Assembly: GCF_040869035.1 (NCBI RefSeq)
Contig: NZ_CP162101.1
Location: forward strand, 248,001-312,000
Direction: 5' to 3'
DNA length: 64,000 bases
Origin: Vibrio sp. NTOU-M3
GTDB lineage: Bacteria; Pseudomonadota; Gammaproteobacteria; Enterobacterales; Vibrionaceae
The translations under genes and the position numbers were made by a program. A model generated the notes under the pieces. That model worked only from the letters and a program-made list of their open reading frames with translations, was not told where the DNA came from and ran no database searches. Shown here in pieces: positions 58,289 to 64,000 of the stretch (position 1 is the first letter of the stretch; each line of letters begins with the position of its first letter).

Positions 58289-59206
58289 TTATTGACTAGC
58301 AAGAAAGCGATCCACTTCCTCCCGTTTTGGTATCGACGTTTGTGCTCCAAAACGTGTTACGCTGATCGCAGCCGCTGCATGAGCAAACTGAATAGCTGAT
58401 TTTAGTGGCTTCTCTTCTAATAAACCAGTGAGCAATGCCCCATTAAACGTATCTCCTGCCGCTGTTGTGTCCGTTGCTTCCACTCTAAAACCCGAAATGA
58501 TCTCACCTACTCCGTTTTCACTTAACCAAACACCTTGTGCACCTAGTGTAATAAGGACCGTCTCCACCCCTTTCGCATGCAGAATATTAGCCGCTTCCTG
58601 AGCCGAGTCGTGATCAGAGACCGCCACACCAGTAAGCACTTCCGCTTCCGTTTCATTTGGCGTAATCACATCAACACACGCAAGCAACTCATCACTCAAT
58701 GGTTTCGCTGGTGCTGGGTTTAAAATCACTTTAGTCGCCGAGAGCGCCGCTTCTTTTGCTGCGGCTTCAACACCGCAAGTCGGTGTTTCTAGCTGCATGA
58801 GTAAGTAGTTGGCTTGACGAATTTTTTCTAAATCCGGCTCAATCGCTTCCGCGGTTAACTTCGCATTCGCCTCTGCTGAGATACAAATGCTATTTTCACC
58901 ACTTTCCGCCACTTGGATCATCGCAATTCCAGTGGGACAATTGGGCTGCATTTTTACTCCAGAGATGTTAATACCGTCAAGCTTGAAGCTTTCACGGATA
59001 TTAATACCAAACGCATCATCGCCGACACATGCCACAAACCCGACATCAGCACCTAATCGTGCCGCAGCAACCGCTTGATTTGCTCCTTTCCCACCGGGAA
59101 TAACCTGATAGCCATGGCCATGTAACGTCTCGCCCGGGCGAGGAAATGAAGGCACTTTTAAAACATGGTCAGCATTAACACTACCTAACACCACTAACTT
59201 ACTCAT
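58289..59206 (-). CDS. rbsK: Ribokinase RbsK
   Basis: A 305-residue PfkB-family kinase that phosphorylates D-ribose to ribose-5-phosphate. N-terminal signature VVLGSVNADHV, the GGKGANQAVAAARLGADV region and the C-terminal active site DTTAAGDTFNGALL (catalytic Asp) are present. ATG 59206 with GAGGAT 8 bases upstream is the start; the frame extends 25 codons further without support. It is 148 bases downstream of rbsB, a gap that contains two hairpins. Confidence 0.95.
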   Translation of the reverse strand: MSKLVVLGSVNADHVLKVPSFPRPGETLHGHGYQVIPGGKGANQAVAAARLGADVGFVACVGDDAFGINIRESFKLDGINISGVKMQPNCPTGIAMIQVAESGENSICISAEANAKLTAEAIEPDLEKIRQANYLLMQLETPTCGVEAAAKEAALSATKVILNPAPAKPLSDELLACVDVITPNETEAEVLTGVAVSDHDSAQEAANILHAKGVETVLITLGAQGVWLSENGVGEIISGFRVEATDTTAAGDTFNGALLTGLLEEKPLKSAIQFAHAAAAISVTRFGAQTSIPKREEVDRFLASQ

Positions 59207-59252
59207 AAGGTAATCCTCGGTTCTTAGCGAACCTTTGTACAAACGTTGGAAC

Positions 59253-59289
59253 AGATAGCTTTGGACTTTGCCAAAACACAAAGCTATCT
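59253..59289 (-). other. Intercistronic hairpin between rbsB and rbsK (distal)
   Basis: Perfect 11-bp inverted repeat AGATAGCTTTG/CAAAGCTATCT with a 15-base loop. No T run follows, which suggests an mRNA stabiliser or partial terminator. Confidence 0.7.
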
Positions 59290-59303
59290 ACTCTGTGAAG
59301 AAA

Positions 59304-59346
59304 GCCCTCCTCCCAACAAACGACAGGAGAAAAATGAAAGGAGGGC
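59304..59346 (-). other. Intercistronic hairpin between rbsB and rbsK (proximal)
   Basis: GCCCTCCT and AGGAGGGC flank a 27-base loop starting 8 bases after the rbsB stop. Together with the other hairpin it could block 3' decay and raise RbsB over RbsK. Confidence 0.55.
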
Positions 59347-59353
59347 ATAAAAC

Positions 59354-60232
59354 TTATTTGGTGATCACTTTAAGTGGCACAGGAATGTACTCTTCAACCG
59401 ATTCGCCTTTAAGTACTTTGTCCGCCGTTTCAACACCGAGCGCACCAATCATGTCTGGCTGCTGAGCTACTGTCGCTGCAAGCTTGCCTCGATTAACCGC
59501 AGCAATGCCGTCATCAGTTCCATCAAAGCCAACGATCATGACATCTTTACCAGATGCTTGAACCGCACGTAACGCGCCGAGCGCCATTTCATCGTTTTGC
59601 GCAAACACCGCTTGCACATCTGGGTTAGCTGCAAGCAAGTTCTCCATTACGTTCAAACCTTTCGTACGGTCAAAGTCTGCAGGTTGGCTAGCCAGTAATT
59701 CCATCTTGCTGCCTTTAACGGCATTCATGAAACCTTCACCACGCTCACGCGCAGCCGATGTACCTGCAATGCCTTCAAGCTGAATAACTTTCGCCTTCTC
59801 ACCTACTTTTTCCACAATGTAATGACCCGCCATTTCACCGCCAACAATGTTGTCAGAAGCAATGTGACTCACAACATCACCACGGCTCGCGCCACGGTCT
59901 AGCGTCAGTACAGGGATTTTCGAGCGGTTTGCCATGCGAATAGCATTGGATACTGCGTCGGAGTCTGTTGGGTTAATCAAAATGGCTTTAACACCACGGA
60001 TGGTTAAATCTTCAATATTGGAAAGCTCTTTACTTGGATCGTTTTGCGAGTCCAGAACAATCAAGTTGTAGCCCAGCTCTTTTGCTTTTGCTTCCGCGCC
60101 ATCTTTCATGGTGACAAAAAATGGGTTATTCAACGTGGATACCACGATGGCCATTGTGTCTTGCGCTTGCGCAGCAACAGACATGGTGGAAGAAAGCAGT
60201 GCAGCAGAAATAAGAGTTGCCAGTTTTTTCAT
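59354..60232 (-). CDS. rbsB: Periplasmic ribose-binding protein RbsB
   Basis: A 292-residue sugar-binding protein (E. coli 296). A signal peptide ends at AQA and the mature chain opens [19 protein letters not shown] as in RbsB. Ribose-contact regions [16 protein letters not shown] and [12 protein letters not shown] are visible. ATG 60232 follows an AGGACGATAAC leader; in-frame codons before it are not needed. The gap to rbsK contains the two hairpins described. Confidence 0.95.
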   Translation of the reverse strand: MKKLATLISAALLSSTMSVAAQAQDTMAIVVSTLNNPFFVTMKDGAEAKAKELGYNLIVLDSQNDPSKELSNIEDLTIRGVKAILINPTDSDAVSNAIRMANRSKIPVLTLDRGASRGDVVSHIASDNIVGGEMAGHYIVEKVGEKAKVIQLEGIAGTSAARERGEGFMNAVKGSKMELLASQPADFDRTKGLNVMENLLAANPDVQAVFAQNDEMALGALRAVQASGKDVMIVGFDGTDDGIAAVNRGKLAATVAQQPDMIGALGVETADKVLKGESVEEYIPVPLKVITK

Positions 60233-60290
60233 CGTTATCGTCCTTTGTTTAAGTGAGCCAGCGCTTAGCAACTGGCTCTATTGTTATGGT

Positions 60291-61274
60291 TTACTTGTTT
60301 TTGTTGTCTACCAGTACCGCCAGCAAAATCACCACTGCTTTTGCTATCATCTGATAGTAAGAAGAAACATCTAGAAGGTTTAAGGCGTTATTAAGGAAGC
60401 CAATAATCAGTGCGCCGATTAATGTTCCCATAATACGGCCCTTGCCTCCCATTAGACTGGTGCCACCAAGTACCACCGCAGCAATCGCATCGAGCTCGTA
60501 TCCCATACCAGCCGTTGGCTGAGCAGAAGAAAGTCGCGAAGTCACGATGATACCAGCCAAAGCAGCTAACAAACCGCAAATGGCATAGACACCGATTTTT
60601 ACACGGTCAACATTGATACCCGACAAGCGAGTCGCTGACTCATTACCACCCAGTGCATAGACATAGCGGCCAAAGCGAGTGTGGTTTAGTAAATACCAAG
60701 CAGCAGCAAATACGACGACCATAAGCCAAACAGGAACAGGGATACCTAGCGCATAACCAGTACCAAACCATGCAAACGCATCAGCCGTATCAGTAAAGCC
60801 AGTTGAGATAGGTCGACCATCGGTATAAACCATGGTGACACCACGTAATAACGTCATTGTAACCAGTGTGGCAATGAAGGCTTGAACCTTGCCTTTCGCG
60901 ATGATTATGCCGCTGATCGCTCCAAGTGCCGCACCTGCAAGTAACGCAGTCGGTACCGCAATCAAAACCGGAACTTCCATTGCAATTAAACTGGCTGCAA
61001 ATGCACCACATAACGCCAGTACGGAACCGACACTTAAGTCGATACCCGCAGTGAGTATTACTAATGTCATACCCACCGCAATGATTGCATTAACGGAAGT
61101 TTGACGAAGAATATTGAGAATGTTGTCGACGGTAAAAAAGTTAGGGTTTAAAAACGACACAACAACAATTAAAAATAGTAATGCAATCAGTGATTTTTGT
61201 TCAATCAACCACTCTTTGCTAAACAGCGTTTTTGTACTGTTTTCAGTTGGTTTGCTCATGGTCTTGGTACTCAT
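60291..61274 (-). CDS. rbsC: Ribose ABC permease RbsC
   Basis: A 327-residue permease with about eight to ten helices. It matches RbsC through [18 protein letters not shown] and [14 protein letters not shown], motifs of the BPD_transp_2 family used for contact with RbsA. It forms the ribose channel. Its ATG overlaps the rbsA stop by 4 bases. Confidence 0.95.
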   Translation of the reverse strand: MSTKTMSKPTENSTKTLFSKEWLIEQKSLIALLFLIVVVSFLNPNFFTVDNILNILRQTSVNAIIAVGMTLVILTAGIDLSVGSVLALCGAFAASLIAMEVPVLIAVPTALLAGAALGAISGIIIAKGKVQAFIATLVTMTLLRGVTMVYTDGRPISTGFTDTADAFAWFGTGYALGIPVPVWLMVVVFAAAWYLLNHTRFGRYVYALGGNESATRLSGINVDRVKIGVYAICGLLAALAGIIVTSRLSSAQPTAGMGYELDAIAAVVLGGTSLMGGKGRIMGTLIGALIIGFLNNALNLLDVSSYYQMIAKAVVILLAVLVDNKNK

Positions 61275-62776
61275 GCTGCTTCCTCGTTAATCTTTTTGCC
61301 TACTGCACACGCCAATAGTTTTTCTTGATCGGCGTCTTTGGCATCAAACTCACCACTAATACGGCCTTCATGCATAACCAGAATGCGGTCGCTCATTCCC
61401 AGAACTTCTGGCATCTCAGAGGAAACCAGTATGATGCTCATGCCGTCTGCTTTAAATTTGTTGATGAGTTGATAAATCTCTTTCTTTGCCCCAACGTCAA
61501 CGCCACGAGTGGGTTCATCAAGGATCAATACTTTTGGTTTGGTCATTAACCCTTTCGCAATCGCTACTTTTTGCTGGTTACCACCCGATAAATTGCCAAT
61601 GATCTGATCGCGAGTTGGCGTTTTAATGTTAAATAGCTTGATAAAGTCTTCGACTGCGGTCACTTCGTCGTAATGACGAATCTGAACCCCCTTAGTCAGT
61701 TTATCCAACGCACAAAGAGACATGTTTTCTTTAACCGACAACCCGAGCACTAAACCATCCCCTTTGCGATCTTCTGAGATGTACGCAATACCATTTGCTA
61801 AGCCATCTTGCGGACTCACAGGGTTAATGGTTTTGTTGTTTAGGTTAATAACCCCCCGTTTGCTGGGGAGTGCGCCATAGATAACCTTCATCAGCTCAGT
61901 GCGCCCAGCTCCCATCAGGCCAGAAACACCTAAGATCTCGCCGCGTTTCAAGGTAAAACTGACATCATGCACACCCGATCCCGTTAAACCGATGACTTCG
62001 AGGCATGTGTCACCATGTCTAACATCAATCCGTGGGTATTGTTCTTCCAATTTTCGCCCAACCATCATTTCGATCAGGCCATCTTCATTGGTGTCTGCGA
62101 CTTGGCACTCTCCGATGAATTTACCGTCGCGAAGCACCGTAATGTCATCACAAATTTGGAAAATCTCTTTCAGACGGTGGGAGATATAAACAATACCGCA
62201 CCCTTCATCACGTAGCTCATTGATCACCTTGAACAAAGATTCGGTTTCGGTGTCAGTGAGTGCATCGGTTGGTTCATCCATGATGATGACTTTAGATTCA
62301 AAAGAGAGAGCTTTTGCAATCTCAACCATTTGCTGCTCACCAAGGCTCAAGTCACCAAGCAAAGCTCTGGAGCTGTGTTTAACATTCAGCCTCGCCAGCA
62401 ATTTGTCGGCTTCTTGATACATTCGGCCCCATTGAATTGAACCCAACGCACCGGTAAACTCTCGGCCTAGGAAGATATTTTCTGCAATAGTCAACTCTGG
62501 AATAAGGTTTAGTTCTTGGTGGATAATACTAATGCCCGCTTGCTGGGAATCTCGTGGTCCCTTAAAGGCAGCTGGTTGTCCTTGATAATGAATTGAGCCA
62601 GCATCTAAGCTGTATATCCCCGTCAACACCTTCATTAATGTTGATTTACCTGCCCCGTTTTCCCCCATCAAGGCCATCACCTTTCCTGGGTACACGTTCA
62701 AGCATGCTTTATCCAGAGCTTTCACTCCGGGAAAAGCTTTTTCAATATCACTGAGTTGCAAAATCGCTTCAGTCAT
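61271..62776 (-). CDS. rbsA: Ribose ABC transporter ATPase RbsA
   Basis: A 501-residue ATPase with two nucleotide-binding domains. The first has Walker [10 protein letters not shown], signature [15 protein letters not shown] and Walker [12 protein letters not shown]. The second has a degenerate P-loop (GLMGAGRTE) but an intact signature [16 protein letters not shown], as in other sugar ABC ATPases. It starts 24 bases after rbsD and overlaps rbsC by 4 bases. Confidence 0.95.
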   Translation of the reverse strand: MTEAILQLSDIEKAFPGVKALDKACLNVYPGKVMALMGENGAGKSTLMKVLTGIYSLDAGSIHYQGQPAAFKGPRDSQQAGISIIHQELNLIPELTIAENIFLGREFTGALGSIQWGRMYQEADKLLARLNVKHSSRALLGDLSLGEQQMVEIAKALSFESKVIIMDEPTDALTDTETESLFKVINELRDEGCGIVYISHRLKEIFQICDDITVLRDGKFIGECQVADTNEDGLIEMMVGRKLEEQYPRIDVRHGDTCLEVIGLTGSGVHDVSFTLKRGEILGVSGLMGAGRTELMKVIYGALPSKRGVINLNNKTINPVSPQDGLANGIAYISEDRKGDGLVLGLSVKENMSLCALDKLTKGVQIRHYDEVTAVEDFIKLFNIKTPTRDQIIGNLSGGNQQKVAIAKGLMTKPKVLILDEPTRGVDVGAKKEIYQLINKFKADGMSIILVSSEMPEVLGMSDRILVMHEGRISGEFDAKDADQEKLLACAVGKKINEEAA

Positions 62777-62800
62777 AATCCATCCTCAACCTTTAATGGG

Positions 62801-63220
62801 TTAAAACACCACACCAGCTTTGAAAATAACGTTCGCATAAGGTGTGAATTCCCCAGTACGAATAATCGCTCGGCTTTGCTGGGTTCGAGTTTTAAACTCT
62901 TCATGAGAAACATAGTCGATGCTGATTTTCCTGCCTGACTGTCGCTGCTCTTCTTCTAATTCGTTGAGCAACCAAACATGATGCTCTGGGCTAACGTCAG
63001 CAAACTCTTTTGCCATAATCACCCCTTCAATTTGAGATTCCGAGAGCCAAACACGCACGGTCTCAATAAAGCTGGGCGTGCCTCGAGTCAGGGCTAAATC
63101 AACACGTTGCACTTCCTCAGGAATCGGCAAGCCTGCGTCACAAATGGTGACTTCATCCGTATGGCCCAAGGTCGCCACCAAATAAGAAAGTTCAGAATTT
63201 ATCAGGGTACTTTTTTTCAT
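62801..63220 (-). CDS. rbsD: D-ribose pyranase RbsD
   Basis: A 139-residue enzyme that interconverts beta-pyranose and beta-furanose ribose, the furanose being the RbsK substrate. The signature LGHTDEVTICDAGLPIPEEV, with the catalytic His20, and the C-terminal TGEFTPYANVIFKAGVVF are clear. First gene of the operon; the RbsR-type palindrome lies 65-84 bases before its start. Confidence 0.95.
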   Translation of the reverse strand: MKKSTLINSELSYLVATLGHTDEVTICDAGLPIPEEVQRVDLALTRGTPSFIETVRVWLSESQIEGVIMAKEFADVSPEHHVWLLNELEEEQRQSGRKISIDYVSHEEFKTRTQQSRAIIRTGEFTPYANVIFKAGVVF

Positions 63221-63284
63221 TTTTCATCTCTCAGACACGTTACGCCGACAGTAAGCATTCTTAACTACATTAGTGATAAAACAC

Positions 63285-63304
63285 TCATCGAAACGTTTCG
63301 ATGA
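63285..63304. promoter_or_regulatory. RbsR operator candidate
   Basis: A 20-base perfect palindrome, TCATCGAAAC and its complement GTTTCGATGA. The central CGAAACGTTTCG is typical of LacI-family operators such as RbsR. It lies 65 bases upstream of rbsD and about 215 before the divergent lipoprotein gene. Confidence 0.88.
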
Positions 63305-63518
63305 AATCATAATTGGTCTCATCAGATTTGCGAGGTAGTTAAAGTTATTGTGTGATTGGGATCCTTGAACAAGAGGTTTTCAAAATAGAAAAAGAGAATT
63401 TGATCACGGTAACAAAGTTGCGACATAACCAAAAAATCAGGCATTCTTTACATATCGGTTAAGTAAAAGCCGTTATACTCGCGACCTTTTCGGTCTCAGA
63501 ATTTTGAAGGAGCACAAT

Positions 63519-63674
63519 GTGAAAAAAATCGCACTACTACTATTTCTAGCGACTCAACTAATGGCATGTACGGAAGTCGGCAGTGAAGAATGGTGTAAAG
63601 ATATGCAGGAAAAACCAAAAGGTGACTGGACAGCCAACGAAGCAAAAGACTTTGCTAAGCACTGCATTTTCTAA
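63519..63674 (+). CDS. Small DUF3012 lipoprotein
   Basis: A 51-residue lipoprotein starting at GTG, 6 bases after GAAGGAG. The lipobox LMAC gives a lipidated Cys17, leaving a mature chain of about 35 residues (TEVGSEEWCKDM then EKPKGDWTANEAKDFAKHCIF split). The CKDM and KHC cysteines may pair. The pattern fits the DUF3012 family, which has no assigned function. It is divergent from the rbs operon, from which it is separated by the RbsR site. Confidence 0.88.
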   Translation: MKKIALLLFLATQLMACTEVGSEEWCKDMQEKPKGDWTANEAKDFAKHCIF

Positions 63675-63693
63675 GTAGTAAAACATTAGAAAA

Positions 63694-63720
63694 AATAGCC
63701 ACCATAAATGGCGGCTATTA
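63694..63720 (-). terminator. Rho-independent terminator
   Basis: Stem AATAGCC-CCAT/ATGG-GGCTATT (one G-C/A-type mismatch) with T run TTTTTTCT on the minus strand. It ends the minus-strand gene at the right edge, and may also stop the lipoprotein gene. Confidence 0.8.
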
Positions 63721-63729
63721 TATTTATCA

Positions 63730-64000
63730 CTATGATCTTCTAACGATAAAAGGAGCCGGGAGAATAGATTGTTCTAATCCATTTACTTCAGCTTTTATGT
63801 CAAGGAAGGGAGCAACGTCATAATTAATAGTTTCAACAATATCTGCATTTAACGTAAAAATTACTTGGTGTTTCTGAAAATCAACTTCACCAAAAATGGG
63901 ATAGGGTTGACCTGATACTTTTCGAAATGTGATTTCACCACCTAAAACAGTAATTCCATCTTTGTACTGCAAGATTAATTGATTGTCTGCATTCAATGAA
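63730..64000 (-). CDS. Protein of unknown function, cut by the right edge
   Basis: At least 90 codons of open reading frame run to the window edge on the minus strand. The visible C-terminal part (LILQYKDGITVLGG, YPIFGEVDF, INYDVAPFLDIKAEV, ILPAPFIVRRS) is beta-rich and soluble. A TTG at 63996 could be read as a start, but the frame is still open beyond it and no ribosome-binding site can be checked, so it is probably an internal fragment. The family is not recognised. Confidence 0.6.
   Translation of the reverse strand, partial: SLNADNQLILQYKDGITVLGGEITFRKVSGQPYPIFGEVDFQKHQVIFTLNADIVETINYDVAPFLDIKAEVNGLEQSILPAPFIVRRS

Noticed and set aside
59207..59281. A 25-codon extension of RbsK
   Set aside because: The known start motif is at 59206 with a good ribosome-binding site; the extension lies in the hairpin region.
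63340..63365. A possible CRP site (TGTGATTGGGATCC) upstream of rbsD
   Set aside because: Only one half is convincing; the second arm departs from consensus at three positions.

Overview
The window comes from a gamma-proteobacterium of the genus Vibrio, most likely the Harveyi clade and probably the smaller chromosome (species and replicon are inferences). The diagnostic signs are a quorum-sensing Qrr small RNA with LuxO and sigma-54 sites, a CsrB-family sponge RNA, a CheV and several chemoreceptors, a chitin-active AA10 protein, and Vibrio-style mal, rbs and glpTQ loci. There is no phage, insertion sequence, integron or CRISPR array. About 57 protein genes and two strong non-coding RNA genes can be supported.

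Layout. 1-5.4 kb (minus): yejABEF-type peptide importer, its last gene cut by the left edge. 5.6-12.4 kb: Nudix hydrolase, two chemoreceptors (one behind a near-consensus sigma-28 promoter), a GNAT enzyme, a parvulin and CheV. 12.7-19.7 kb (plus): six-gene Bat operon (MoxR, DUF58, DUF4381, BatA, a BatB/BatC fusion, BatD); the fusion carries 37 glutamines and 16 NQQ repeats encoded by near-perfect DNA repeats. 19.7-28.3 kb: a GAF-GAF-GGDEF protein, an L,D-transpeptidase, CSD-DUF1294, OsmC, LysE, a LysR/Lrp pair facing an amino-acid exporter, and a YafJ-type amidotransferase. 28.4-33.6 kb: an AraC regulator opposite a yibI-yibH-like pair, then qrr, an AraC-GyrI regulator, the CsrB-type RNA on the other strand, and a dCMP-deaminase-like gene. 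33.6-37.9 kb: a hybrid sensor kinase facing a PstS-like protein and a porin. 38.2-43.0 kb: long GAPDH, a small membrane protein, an amidohydrolase lipoprotein, a thioesterase and a small unknown. 43.4-48.9 kb: malEFG facing malK. 49-52.7 kb: chitin-active LPMO and two LysR paralogues. 53.1-56.5 kb: glpT-glpQ and an outer-membrane barrel. 56.6-63.2 kb (minus): rbsDACBKR plus a short-chain dehydrogenase. 63.5-64 kb: a 51-residue lipoprotein and a gene cut by the right edge.

The standout is 31.1-33.2 kb. A complete qrr gene (two abutting LuxO sites, GG-N10-GC promoter, conserved Qrr core, terminator) lies about 1 kb from a CsrB-type RNA on the opposite strand (15 AGGA motifs between its terminator and 32.86 kb). 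Upstream of the latter are a perfect CRP site and GacA/UvrY/VarA-type inverted repeats. Both RNAs belong to the circuit that sets LuxR-type quorum-sensing output in vibrios; here they flank a single AraC-GyrI gene.

Other regulation that can be read directly: MalT-like boxes and a CRP site between malE and malK; a 20-bp perfect palindrome upstream of rbsD that suits RbsR; CRP and GlpR-like sites before glpT; a T-N11-A palindrome before one LysR gene; and paired hairpins between rbsB and rbsK.
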